DNA from: an uncultured Collinsella sp.
GTDB taxonomy: Bacteria; Actinomycetota; Coriobacteriia; Coriobacteriales; Coriobacteriaceae
Assembly: GCA_900540985.1 (NCBI GenBank)
Contig: UQIC01000008.1
Span: 1 to 64,000, forward strand
DNA length: 64,000 nt
Reading direction: 5' to 3'
In this document: positions 8,968-19,879 of the stretch, in pieces
How positions within the stretch are numbered: position 1 is the first letter of the stretch
How the letters are laid out: every line of letters begins with the position of its first letter
Notes under the pieces: generated by a model
Database searches by the model: none
Told to the model about the DNA's origin: nothing
Seen by the model: the letters and a program-made list of their open reading frames with translations, nothing else
Program-made: the position numbers and the translations under genes

Positions 8968-8996
8968 CCCCATGGGAACGGAGAAAAAACGGATCA
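8968..8996 (+). repeat. Direct repeat right of the dinJ-like gene
   Basis: CCCATGGGAACGGAG followed by AAAAAACGGATCA matches 8572-8598. See that entry. Confidence 0.6.
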
Positions 8997-9016
8997 TTTT
9001 GTTGCTGAGTAAGTAT

Positions 9017-9200
9017 TTAGAGCGTGATGATGTCCGAGATATTGAGGGCCTGAGCGTCGACGGAATCGTGTGTGGCAAGCAACAGCATGCGGCCTTCGAG
9101 CGCCGGCGCCCAGGGCGCGTTTACCCACGGCAAGCGCAAGCTCCGCTGCAACCCCGCCGTCAGCAGGGCCGCCCGCACGCCCATAACTGCCCTCGACTTT
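9017..9200 (-). pseudogene. Possible remnant of an ABC-type ATPase C-terminus
   Basis: One minus-strand frame ends in LEGRMLLLATHDSVDAQAL before a stop. LLLATHD resembles the H-loop region of ABC ATPases, but no Walker A, signature or Walker B motif precedes it, and the upstream part of the frame does not look like protein. It is read as a short decayed fragment in the largely gene-free stretch 8801-9952. The remainder of that stretch holds the repeat element at 9363 and two terminators; I see no other gene in it. Confidence 0.3.
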
Positions 9201-9362
9201 TGATTCGCGCACGGCGCGGAAGGAACGCGGCGAACGTCGGCGTATGGCGCGCCCAATCTGGGCATCCGGCGCATGGCGCCCTATTGTCTTGCATATTTTC
9301 GCTTGTGCCATGCATAAATAGACGGGGGCGCCCCTTCCCGTCCCAACGTACCCCCGCTTGGA

Positions 9363-9598
9363 CCGTGCAAAAACCGGAGTATTCAGCATCGCGACCCCCG
9401 CCGGCGACGCCGCGAACCGGGAGCATCGCGCGGCCGGCGTCGCTTTGGGGCACGGCTCGGCGCGAAACGCGCGCCATCGCCACGTCGTACGCCGTCTGCC
9501 GACCCAAATCGCCCGTCGAGGGATCTCGCGAGATCAAATAGACGCTTCCGGCGCGTATGCAGCCACCCCGGCTTGCTGAAAACTCCCGAAAATGCACG
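9363..9598. repeat. 236-bp element with conserved inverted ends, copy 2
   Basis: The ends (9363-9388 and 9574-9598) match those of the element at 2702-2938: CCGTGCAAAAACCGGAGTAT at the left and TGCTGAAAACTCCCG at the right. The interior is GC-rich and shows no visible similarity to copy 1, yet the length differs by only 1 bp. Confidence 0.7.
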
Positions 9599-9628
9599 GC
9601 GCGCCCCGGGGGACCCGTGCGTGCCGTG

Positions 9629-9665
9629 AAAAAACACGCCCGCATCCAGAAGAATGCGAGCGTGG
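9629..9665 (-). terminator. Minus-strand terminator without an evident gene
   Basis: On the minus strand the stem CCACGCTCGCATTC/GGATGCGGGCGTG is followed by TTTTTT. The next gene upstream (helicase) has its own terminator at 9885, so this may end a small RNA or a lost gene between 9670 and 9880. Confidence 0.55.
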
Positions 9666-9884
9666 AAGCCGGGTGACGGCAAGGGCGCCAGGCAGTGGGC
9701 GGAATCCCCGGCGTGGCCGCCCGGGCACTGCGGCCACCGTGCGTCAGTAGGGAGCTTCACGTTCTCCGTCTATGCCAGAACCCCGCATACGCGAATCTCC
9801 AACTAAGCCGATAACCCACATCTCTTGCCGCGACCGTCTCCGTGCTTTTTCGTGAGGGGGCCGGCCCACCTCAAACTGCGCCCA

Positions 9885-9920
9885 CAAAAAGGGCCCCGAG
9901 TATAGTCTGCTCGGGACCCA
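9885..9920 (-). terminator. Terminator of the DEAD-box helicase gene
   Basis: On the minus strand GGGTCCCGAG pairs with CTCGGGGCCC, followed by TTTTTG, about 30 bp beyond the stop. Confidence 0.75.
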
Positions 9921-9952
9921 AACTCATCTCGCCTTACCGCGCGACGCGTATG

Positions 9953-12199
<2,247 letters not shown>

Positions 12200-12470
12200 A
12201 TGTTGTTGTTCCTTATCTGCACGCGCAATGGGCACGGCATGCGGCCGCGCGGGCGTGCTTGGTAGTGCGCTAATACATACAAAAACGGGTGCGCACAGAG
12301 AGGACGTTGCTCAGCACGCTGGCGATCGCTTTGGCAGCCCTATCACGCGCCGTCCAGACGCAGCAGCTCTAAGCGATGGAGCAGATTCGCCGCCGGTTAG
12401 TATACCCGTACTCCGTATGCCCCCACGTAAACCACAGATGACGAGGCGGACGGGCGAGCCTGGGCCGATC

Positions 12471-12608
12471 GTCTCAATCTGTAACAGTTACGAGACAAAA
12501 CCGGGTTCCTACTGTTACAGATCGAGACATTCAGTCAGCCCCTTAGCTAGCATCTCGATCTGTAACATCTACAGGCCGAATCTTCGTCTAGGTGTTACAG
12601 ATCGAGAC
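12471..12608. repeat. Two CTGTAACA palindromes (80-bp period family)
   Basis: Two hairpins of 57-58 nt lie at 12471-12528 and 12552-12608. Each starts with TCTCRATCTGTAACA and ends with TGTTACAGATCGAGA, with about 25 nt of differing loop. The start-to-start distance is 81 bp. The same unit occurs at 41.4, 47.2, 48.5 and 56.1 kb. With the terminator at 12641 this accounts for most of the gene-free stretch 12200-12729. Confidence 0.85.
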
Positions 12609-12640
12609 AAACGTGCCGATCACCAAACCCGACAGGCCAC

Positions 12641-12686
12641 AAAAAGGACCGGACGTCCAGCCATCACAACTGGAACGTCCGGCCCC
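12641..12686 (-). terminator. Terminator of the GNAT gene
   Basis: On the minus strand GGCCGGACGTTCCAG pairs with CTGGACGTCCGGTCC, followed by TTTTT. Confidence 0.8.
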
Positions 12687-12729
12687 GCCAAACACTAACT
12701 AGGGAAGCTGAACCAACAGATCGCAGTCC

Positions 12730-13278
12730 CTACTCTGCGTCCGGGTCCTTAAAGTTCTTGGGATCCAAGACCATGCAGGTGTAGGTAATGTCGTGCTCAT
12801 CGTCGGGAATGGGCTCAAACCCGTTCTTGCCAAAGAAGTCGATGAGCAGATGCGCGAGCTTAATCGGATCCGCATCAGGATCGTCAAAGAGATATCCGCT
12901 CAGATCCAGGAATGTAGGCTGCTGTTCGCCCTCGCTCTCCCAGTATCCCAACAGGGCGTCGTGCACCAGGCGCGCACCATAGCCGTTACCGCGGTAGTCG
13001 GGGTCAACATACACATGGCTCAAAAACGTCGACGTTTCCTCGTTGAGCGGGTGCTCCGTTACGGCATCCGGCAGATCGGGGTCATCCGCACCGCCCGTCA
13101 CACAAAAGCCAACCAGCTCATCATCGACAAAGACGCCCCAGAGGCTGCTATTCTCCTCGTCCTCGTCCTCAACAAAGTCCGCGTACTCGTCATAGACCTC
13201 GTAGCCCGACTGCTCGTCCAGATCGACCATATCGTCGACGTCGTCGGGACCCAAAGCCCTTACTTCAACCTCAACCAT
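12730..13278 (-). CDS. GNAT family N-acetyltransferase
   Basis: This 182-residue acetyl-CoA-dependent acyltransferase has the GNAT motif A at VYVDPDYRGNGYGARL, with the acetyl-CoA-binding RGNGYG at residues 96-101. The N-terminal 45 residues and the C-terminus are strongly acidic. The ATG at 13278 follows AAAGGAC. A TGTTGCGCAACA palindrome lies about 60 bp upstream, so the gene may belong to the signalling regulon to its right. The substrate is unknown. Confidence 0.85.
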   Translation of the reverse strand: MVEVEVRALGPDDVDDMVDLDEQSGYEVYDEYADFVEDEDEENSSLWGVFVDDELVGFCVTGGADDPDLPDAVTEHPLNEETSTFLSHVYVDPDYRGNGYGARLVHDALLGYWESEGEQQPTFLDLSGYLFDDPDADPIKLAHLLIDFFGKNGFEPIPDDEHDITYTCMVLDPKNFKDPDAE

Positions 13279-13338
13279 TGTCCTGTCCTTTCTCTCGCTT
13301 TCAGGACAACCCAAGCATACGGCGCTGCCCCAACACTC

Positions 13339-13350
13339 TGTTGCGCAACA
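13339..13350. promoter_or_regulatory. Regulon palindrome TGTTGCGCAACA, site 1
   Basis: A perfect 12-bp palindrome between the 3' end of the 13375 gene and the start of the GNAT gene. The same sequence or its 10-bp core recurs at 13991, 14081, 16857, 35195, 35230 and 38045. Confidence 0.65.
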
Positions 13351-13374
13351 TCGGAAGCCGCATCAATACCGCCG

Positions 13375-13920
13375 TTAACGGCGACGACGCCTCAGGGCAA
13401 TGCATGCAACGACAATCGCCAGCAGCACCAAGCCCTGGAAATTAATGCGGCTAATAGCGAAGCCCGAAGGAACAATAAAGCTGTCGTAGAACATGTCGAG
13501 CATGCCGATAAACACCAGAAACGCAATGAAGATCCAGAACACGCGACTCCTTAAAATGGGAGTAAACATGTCGAGCACCGAACCGCCCGAGGAAGAGCCC
13601 TGATAGCCAATTAAATCAAACGGCTCATCCTTCTCCACCTCGTCGACTTCGCTCGAAGCGTCTGAAGACGCGGACTCCAAATCGCGACGATCCGTCCAAT
13701 ACCCGGGCACATGGTCGCGCTCACCAAGGTACTCACCGTTTTTGACCACCGGCTCAAACAACATGGCACTCGAAAGCTGCTCGAGCTCCTCGCGAATCAA
13801 CTGGTCGGTGCGAGCATCATGAGGTTCCTCGAGTTCGCACTCAAGCTCGTACATATGCTCCATGACCCGCTCGTAGTCCTCTTCAGACATATCGTCATCG
13901 TAATAGGAGTTCCTGCTCAT
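13375..13920 (-). CDS. Small membrane protein of unknown function
   Basis: I do not recognise this 181-residue protein. The first 110 residues are acidic and probably cytosolic, with a helical segment (EEDYERVMEHMYELECEL). Two hydrophobic segments follow (about residues 128-148 and 152-175), and it ends in RRRRR. It is divergent from the large 14187 gene, and the 270-bp space between them carries two copies of the regulon palindrome. It is therefore probably co-regulated with the signalling genes. Confidence 0.65.
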   Translation of the reverse strand: MSRNSYYDDDMSEEDYERVMEHMYELECELEEPHDARTDQLIREELEQLSSAMLFEPVVKNGEYLGERDHVPGYWTDRRDLESASSDASSEVDEVEKDEPFDLIGYQGSSSGGSVLDMFTPILRSRVFWIFIAFLVFIGMLDMFYDSFIVPSGFAISRINFQGLVLLAIVVACIALRRRRR

Positions 13921-13990
13921 CGTTCATCCCTCATTCAAGAACCGAATCCCTTTTGGACAACTCAAGTGTAGAAATCCATACCGAGCAGAC

Positions 13991-14000
13991 GTTGCGCAAC
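13991..14000. promoter_or_regulatory. Regulon palindrome, site 2
   Basis: GTTGCGCAAC, the 10-bp core of the palindrome, lies between the divergent genes 13375 and 14187. It is 90 bp from site 3. Confidence 0.65.
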
Positions 14001-14080
14001 ATTGCCGGGAACGAGGCGGATCCGCTCTCAAAACGCACCAGCACAGACCGTTCCGCATTGCAATTTGCGCACTCGCGGAT

Positions 14081-14090
14081 GTTGCGCAAC
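14081..14090. promoter_or_regulatory. Regulon palindrome, site 3
   Basis: GTTGCGCAAC again, in the context ATGTTGCGCAACGTT, about 100 bp before the 14187 start. Confidence 0.65.
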
Positions 14091-14186
14091 GTTCTCGCCC
14101 ATCGAGGCAGTAGCGTTCGGGTTAGCAAAGCCACGAGCCCTAAAACCCGGGATCGTGGGCTTCCACCGCATACGAAAGAAGGAACG

Positions 14187-16781
14187 ATGGACGAGATTTT
14201 TGAGCATCTGCTTCAAGATACCGACCGAGGGATCTCGATCAACCAGATTGTCAATCGCATCGTGTTTCCCAATCACGATATCTGCATGCAGGCCAAAGCT
14301 GCCCTGGAGCGAGACTATGGCGAGTTCTGCTTTGCTGCCGTGATCCCCGATTACGAGGACTTCCAGCACATGGATCCGACCGACGCCACCAATGCCGCCC
14401 TGGAAACCTGCGGGTCCGACGGCGAAGAGGTCACCAACGTCGTCTGGGGCTACAACTCGCTCCAGTACGAATACAACGGCATCCCCTCGCTGGAGGTTGC
14501 CAAGACCATCTCTAAGATGATCGGCGTTCCCGTCTACTACGAGTACACCGATGCCGATGAGCTCGCTGCCGGCGCCGTGATCGCCGATGCGCAGGGCGAT
14601 AGCGTCTCGTTTGCAAACGTGGTCGACAAGAGCTGCTGGGTGTATTTCCCGGAGGGGTTCGACGGTGCCACCGACACCCTATTCCGCTGCGGCATGGGAA
14701 CCATGTCCATGCCCGACGGAAGCCAAAAGTACTTTGAGGACACCACCGACCCCATCATGCGTTCGTATGCGCAGCGCGGAAACGTGTCCCTGTACTTCGA
14801 CTTTCTCAAGGACCAGTTTGGCGCCCAAGAGGAGCCCCAGGCAGAGTCCGATGCCCAGGCAGAGTCCGATGCCCAGGCGTCGGGCAACGTCTACATGTCC
14901 CAGGCCATGGGCGCGATGACGTTTCGCATCGTCTTTCCCAATCATGACTGCTGCGAGTATATCCGCAATGATCTCGACAAGTGCTTTGGCGGGTTCTCGC
15001 TCCAGGCGATTTGCGGCACGCCCGATAGCACGTTTGACTCACCCGATGAGGTCCTAAGGACCATGGCAGGCCACGGAATCCCCGATGATGCAACCGATGT
15101 CGAATGGGGCTATAACTCCGTGCGCTATCGCGTGGCGCACTCCGTACCCAACGTCATCGTTCTCGAGGCGCTCGTCCAGCACTACAACATTCCGCTGTAC
15201 GTCGAGTATTTCGATGAGCTTAAACGCGCGACCGGCGCTGCCATTACGATCCCCGACATGGCAAACCCGACCGCATTCATCCCCGGCACACTCGGATGCA
15301 AAGAGCAGATGTACTTTGACCGTGGCAGCGACAACGAAGGCTACGTTGCACTTCGTTGCGGCTACTGTCAGGCAGTCTCCGATGATGGCAAAACGCGCAT
15401 TTCCTTTGTCGACGACCCATCACAGTCGGTCATGGCGGAAATGGCAGAAGAAGCATCGGTCGGAGTCTACGTTAGGCTGCTTAAAAAATTCGATCTTGAG
15501 CAAGTTCTCCCCGCTGGATCTCAGAAACCCGCCTCGCGTCCCGCCGCAAGCTCCAAAAAGAGCACTTCGACCTCCTCGGCAGAAAAATCGAAAATCAGCC
15601 TGTGGATGAACCCCATTGCAGAGAAGCATGTCTGGAATTCCCTCGATGCCTACGGTCAAAAGCAGGGCAAGCGAAACGACATGAACATGTTCTTTTTAGA
15701 GCCGCTCTATCGCGGCGGCGACCAGATCCGCGACCCATTTGGATTTGCCACAGGCCGCAAACCTATGCCGGCTTATGCAAGCCACCAGGCGCACCGCAAG
15801 GTTGTCGACGCCGCCCTTGCTACCGACATAGAAGTCGGTTCGCTTGTCGCGGGGCTTCTCGGCCAAGACCTGTTGACATCCGAAGAGCTCAACGCGCTGC
15901 ACCGCGATATCGAGCTCAAGGCCCAAGGTATAAGCGCCATTGCCACCGGAAGAGGCGCCGCACTCGAAAGCCGTTGCGACTCGGTTTGCTACCTTATTGC
16001 AAAGCTCCGGAGCCATGACGGCAACAATAGCCAGCGCTTTATGATGTGGATGGCGGACACCGACCAAGCCGTACGCGTAAAGTTCTACGGCGAGGCGCCG
16101 GCAATCGGCGCGCCCTTTACGTGCCGCTTTAGCGTAGTGGAAAATGACGTCATTACATACTGGATGCCCGTCGAGGGCGAGAAGGGCTTCTCCCGCTATA
16201 AGCAGATTCCCGAGGGAGGACGCATCGACGTCTCCGCGGCAAAGAGCGACTCCGCCGCTATGAGCGCTCTTCGCAAGGCCAACGCGATGTTCCTTAAGGC
16301 GTGCGGACTCAAGCAGACTGCACCGTCCAAAACGCGCATGACCCCGGAGCAGTCGCAACGATTTAGCGAGCTGCGAGAGAAACTGGGTCGTAAAACGGGT
16401 TATGCGCTTACGGTGCTCTCCTCGCGCTGCGTACTCTGCAGCGCCGAAGCCGACCGATTCCTCGAGCTCATGGAGCACGCCGCTGCCGCGCACGATCGTG
16501 GAGAGGTGATCGACGTCGACGATACCGAGGTCGTAGAGCACAAGGCCGTTTACATGGTTGGCCCGATCTCTACCGAGGATGGTACTTGTCAGCTCTACAA
16601 CCCCAGCACCGTCAACTTTGAGGACTTTAGGTTCCAGCCCAACCTGCTCGAAGACTTCCATACCGACCTGCCCCGTGGCGGCAGCTTTATCAACATTGCA
16701 ACGAGCGTCGTTGAGTCGGACGTCATCGCCGCCTGGGCGGGCTACAACCCGGGCAACGCCCAGCGCTCGGCGCGCTACTAG
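14187..16781 (+). CDS. Large protein of unknown function with tandem N-terminal domains
   Basis: I do not recognise this 864-residue protein. Two related domains follow each other. Each begins with RIVFPNHDxC (near residues 24 and 250) and continues with a WGYNS block (near residues 90 and 310) and a VYYEY/LYVEYFD strand. They are separated by a linker with a repeated AESDAQ, encoded by an 18-bp tandem DNA repeat at 14838-14873. After a Ser/Lys-rich linker (about 440-465) comes a third region, which starts LWMNPIAEKHVW. No signal peptide or membrane segment is visible, and there is no catalytic motif I can name. AAGGA precedes the ATG at 14187; the longer open frame upstream crosses both palindromes and was rejected. 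Confidence 0.75.
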   Translation: MDEIFEHLLQDTDRGISINQIVNRIVFPNHDICMQAKAALERDYGEFCFAAVIPDYEDFQHMDPTDATNAALETCGSDGEEVTNVVWGYNSLQYEYNGIPSLEVAKTISKMIGVPVYYEYTDADELAAGAVIADAQGDSVSFANVVDKSCWVYFPEGFDGATDTLFRCGMGTMSMPDGSQKYFEDTTDPIMRSYAQRGNVSLYFDFLKDQFGAQEEPQAESDAQAESDAQASGNVYMSQAMGAMTFRIVFPNHDCCEYIRNDLDKCFGGFSLQAICGTPDSTFDSPDEVLRTMAGHGIPDDATDVEWGYNSVRYRVAHSVPNVIVLEALVQHYNIPLYVEYFDELKRATGAAITIPDMANPTAFIPGTLGCKEQMYFDRGSDNEGYVALRCGYCQAVSDDGKTRISFVDDPSQSVMAEMAEEASVGVYVRLLKKFDLEQVLPAGSQKPASRPAASSKKSTSTSSAEKSKISLWMNPIAEKHVWNSLDAYGQKQGKRNDMNMFFLEPLYRGGDQIRDPFGFATGRKPMPAYASHQAHRKVVDAALATDIEVGSLVAGLLGQDLLTSEELNALHRDIELKAQGISAIATGRGAALESRCDSVCYLIAKLRSHDGNNSQRFMMWMADTDQAVRVKFYGEAPAIGAPFTCRFSVVENDVITYWMPVEGEKGFSRYKQIPEGGRIDVSAAKSDSAAMSALRKANAMFLKACGLKQTAPSKTRMTPEQSQRFSELREKLGRKTGYALTVLSSRCVLCSAEADRFLELMEHAAAAHDRGEVIDVDDTEVVEHKAVYMVGPISTEDGTCQLYNPSTVNFEDFRFQPNLLEDFHTDLPRGGSFINIATSVVESDVIAAWAGYNPGNAQRSARY

Positions 16782-16856
16782 AGAGCGATTGGCACGGCCA
16801 GGCCATGTATCTGTTGCGCGGCATCGGCCCCGGACGTCGAACCGCGCCGTCCACGA

Positions 16857-16868
16857 TGTTGCGCAACA
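16857..16868. promoter_or_regulatory. Regulon palindrome, site 4
   Basis: A perfect TGTTGCGCAACA about 105 bp before the 16974 start. A degraded copy, TGTTGCGCGGCA, lies 45 bp further upstream. A GC-rich hairpin (16909-16946) separates it from the gene. Confidence 0.65.
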
Positions 16869-16973
16869 GAATGCAGCGCAGGCGGCCTAGTATGCGAAGT
16901 AACAGGCGCGCGCAGGTCAGACGCATCGAATCTGGCCTGCACGCGCAACACAAATCATCGCAGGGAGCACACC

Positions 16974-18245
16974 ATGGCGCGTGACACATCAAACGATCCG
17001 GTTGTTAACTTGCCGCTCGATTACAAGTTCGACGGCAACGGCAACATCATCCAAAAGGTCTTTTTTGGCGTAAATGCGGTATTCTGCCCCGTCTGGTACT
17101 GGTGGTACTTCAAAAGCAATCGTGATCCCAACTTTTGGGTCGGTGACAGCGACATGGACGGCTATGATCCCGAGGAATGCGCTACCGAGTTCCTGCACCG
17201 CATGGATAACTTTACGCCCGAGGAGAGCTGCAACCTCTTTGAAGTCGCAAAGTATTGCGACCGCATGACGGGTGTTACCGTCTTTGACGTCGTAAACGGG
17301 CGAAATGTAAACGAACGACACCTGGATGACTACTACACCGGCTACGACCTTGGCATCGAAGATGATGACGAGGACGAAGAAGACAACACAGACATCGAGA
17401 TGGAGTTTGACGGGCAACCTGTTAGCCCCCAGCCGATGCGCGTATGCGACGAGGGCCCCTGCCAGTTTATGCTGCCGCCCGTTTTAAGCTGCGGAACGGA
17501 CGACGGTTCTGGCTACGAGGTCGAGATTCCCCTGCGCGCCAAAACGACCAAGAGCGGTACTCCGCAGGAGCGACTATCGTTCTATATCCCCGCCGACGTC
17601 GCCGTACAGTGGTTCCGCGAGGTCACGGGCGAGCCGCAGGCCGACTACCAGCTGTTCCAAACCGTTTGGATGGGTCAGGCCAATCTGCTTGAGAATCCGC
17701 ACTTTGTCGACCACCTGTTTTCCTATGCGTTTTGGCAGGAGCGACTGCTGCGCATCCTGCACTACACGTACAAGCGGGGCAAAGTGCAGAGTGTGCGCAT
17801 CGTTGCCGACTACGAAGGCGACGCCGCCGAGTTTATTGACAAGTACTACCCGGAGGCCGAGGTCATCGGTCATCAGGGCAATGAGAACGCCTTTGAAACG
17901 GGAGCCGCCTATCTGGTGGACCTCACGCTGGACTACAAATACAAGAGCGACAAGCTTGTCGAGAAAAAGACGTTCTCGGTCCTTGGCATCTTTGGACGCG
18001 AATGGTATCGACTCTTTAGTGGCAATCCCAACGCCACCGTTGATGATTTCTATGCATGGTGCGAGCAAACCGACACCTACGAGCCCCTACGTCAGGCAGC
18101 CGAAACCGCCGGCGCAATCGTTCAGTACACCACCTACGGGCTAAAGGACGGCAAGCTCACCAGCAAGCGCACCGAAGATCTCCAAGGCCGCACCAATGTC
18201 GAGATTAACGAGGCGGCCGAGCTGAGGGATCGCGTGTTTACGTAG
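16974..18245 (+). CDS. Protein of unknown function with internal duplication
   Basis: I do not recognise this 423-residue protein. It has an internal repeat: LPLDYKFDGNGNIIQKVFFG near residue 13 resembles LTLDYKYKSDKLVEKKTF near residue 322. Each is followed by an aromatic WYWWYF or EWYRLF segment. Between them is a very acidic stretch (about residues 124-140). No membrane span or signal peptide is clear. GGGAG precedes the ATG. The gene is the first of a plus-strand run (16974, 18305, 19880, 20722) with short gaps, probably one transcript started near the palindrome at 16857. Confidence 0.7.
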   Translation: MARDTSNDPVVNLPLDYKFDGNGNIIQKVFFGVNAVFCPVWYWWYFKSNRDPNFWVGDSDMDGYDPEECATEFLHRMDNFTPEESCNLFEVAKYCDRMTGVTVFDVVNGRNVNERHLDDYYTGYDLGIEDDDEDEEDNTDIEMEFDGQPVSPQPMRVCDEGPCQFMLPPVLSCGTDDGSGYEVEIPLRAKTTKSGTPQERLSFYIPADVAVQWFREVTGEPQADYQLFQTVWMGQANLLENPHFVDHLFSYAFWQERLLRILHYTYKRGKVQSVRIVADYEGDAAEFIDKYYPEAEVIGHQGNENAFETGAAYLVDLTLDYKYKSDKLVEKKTFSVLGIFGREWYRLFSGNPNATVDDFYAWCEQTDTYEPLRQAAETAGAIVQYTTYGLKDGKLTSKRTEDLQGRTNVEINEAAELRDRVFT

Positions 18246-18304
18246 GCGGTGGGAAGATATGCCCATTTGCTCACACTGCCCTCTAATCCTAGGAGGTTTC
18301 TACT

Positions 18305-19816
18305 TTGGCTGAAATCTTATGGACCCTAGCGTCCCCGATCGCTTTCGTCGCACTCTGTTGCTCTGTCTTCCTGGAGCTCCACAGTCATCAGTACAGGCTC
18401 TTTGGCCATGAAATAGATTATGATCGTCGCCTCGTCGCCTTCATCGTCCTTGCCATTGGAGCCCTTTTCCTGTTCGCGCCCGTTACCTGGGAGCAATGCT
18501 TTTCATCCGACCTTGGCGAGGGCTGGGAACCAGGGGGCTGGAATTATATCAGCTGGTTCATCACCAACCTATTCACAGTTGGCTGGACAACAACCATCCA
18601 GACTGGCCTTACCGATATAACATCGGTCGTCAACGGCGTCATCCCCAACCAAGCATGCCGCCTGTTCTATTCGCTGCTAACACTCGCATACATCATTGCC
18701 CTTCCCGTTGAAGTTGGCCTACTTGCCTTCAACGCCGTCGTCACACGCCTCTCGGGCAGCGTGATCAAGCATCACCTCAAGCATGCCGACCATGCAATTA
18801 TCTTTGAGAGCGTCGACGCCAACGCCGAGTTGCTCGCGCGTGATATCGTTAACAACATCAAGGACGGAACGCTCAATAACGCGAATGGCAACGGCGACAT
18901 CGCCCTCATCTTTTGTCTAGGCAGCGACAAGGACGGCGAACGTCAGCGCGTACTGCGCAATCTGTGCCAGGGCTATGTGCGCTATGTGTTCACCGACTCC
19001 GAAGCAGCCGATGTGCTCACAACGATTGCATCGCTGCGCGATGCAGTTAAGCATCTACCCGCAGTTGACGTCGTCGCAACGAGCGAAGAAACCGAACACA
19101 ATGTCAGCGCAACGATCGACACGCTCGAAGCGACGCACAAGGATCCTCAGGCCGACTGCGCGCCCAAGATTACGCTCCATTGTCTTCACAGCAACCCCGA
19201 CGACCCGAGAGTTTTTGATGCCATCAAGCCCTATCCAAAAAACGTCAATCTGCACCTGGTTTCTCGTACGCAAAACGAAATCTACAACGTTCTGGACGAG
19301 GCGCCCCTTTTCAGATGGCTTGCTCCTGTCGACATCACCCGCGACGACAGCACCAAGCTCCAAAACCTCACAGTGCTCGTAATTGGCGCAGGAGATTACG
19401 GTATGCAGGCGGCACGCACCGCATACTGGATGGGCCGTCTGCCGCAGGTAAAGCTCAGCATTGTGATCGTCGATCCTAATGCCCACGAAATCGTCGAGCG
19501 CGAGGCGGCACGATATCCCGAAATGCTCGGAGAGATCCAAGACGGGACACCTACGGTGCGTTTTGTCGAGGCCAGCGCCCCCTCAATCACGCTTGACCGC
19601 CTTATGGCAGGCAACAGCGTCGCTGCTCTGCACTACGACCTTCAGAGCAAGTGCGTGGCATGTGATGACAGTTGTGTCCTGCTGCCCGATAACGCATTCG
19701 TTTATGCCTTTGTAACCACGGGCAGCTGCAGCCAGAACCTTTCATGCTCCCTTATGTTGCAACGGCAGATTTTCAACCGCTTTGTCGAGCATGGCACTCC
19801 AAACTACATGAAGTAA
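18305..19816 (+). CDS. Channel-like membrane protein with Rossmann (RCK/TrkA-like) domain
   Basis: The 503-residue product has hydrophobic segments at about residues 4-24, 42-62 and 118-145. Before the third is NLFTVGWTTTIQTG (TVGW at 91-94), which resembles a K+ channel pore loop whose TVGYG filter has changed. The cytosolic part has a degenerate first half and a second Rossmann fold with VLVIGAGDYG (GxGxxG near 361-366), as in TrkA-N/RCK domains that gate channels by binding NAD(H) or ions. The start is TTG at 18305, with AGGAGG 8 nt upstream. It ends in a TAA that is in frame with the next gene. The channel function is inferred from architecture only. Confidence 0.65.
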   Translation: MAEILWTLASPIAFVALCCSVFLELHSHQYRLFGHEIDYDRRLVAFIVLAIGALFLFAPVTWEQCFSSDLGEGWEPGGWNYISWFITNLFTVGWTTTIQTGLTDITSVVNGVIPNQACRLFYSLLTLAYIIALPVEVGLLAFNAVVTRLSGSVIKHHLKHADHAIIFESVDANAELLARDIVNNIKDGTLNNANGNGDIALIFCLGSDKDGERQRVLRNLCQGYVRYVFTDSEAADVLTTIASLRDAVKHLPAVDVVATSEETEHNVSATIDTLEATHKDPQADCAPKITLHCLHSNPDDPRVFDAIKPYPKNVNLHLVSRTQNEIYNVLDEAPLFRWLAPVDITRDDSTKLQNLTVLVIGAGDYGMQAARTAYWMGRLPQVKLSIVIVDPNAHEIVEREAARYPEMLGEIQDGTPTVRFVEASAPSITLDRLMAGNSVAALHYDLQSKCVACDDSCVLLPDNAFVYAFVTTGSCSQNLSCSLMLQRQIFNRFVEHGTPNYMK

Positions 19817-19879
19817 CGCCCTGTTATTTGCCCTCACATCGAGAGCGAAGAGATTCTTAAAGCCTTAAGAAAGCTCGCC

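Noticed and set aside
8972..9541. A 189-residue plus-strand frame across the repeat element
   Set aside because: It crosses the inverted end of the 236-bp element and has no coding character.
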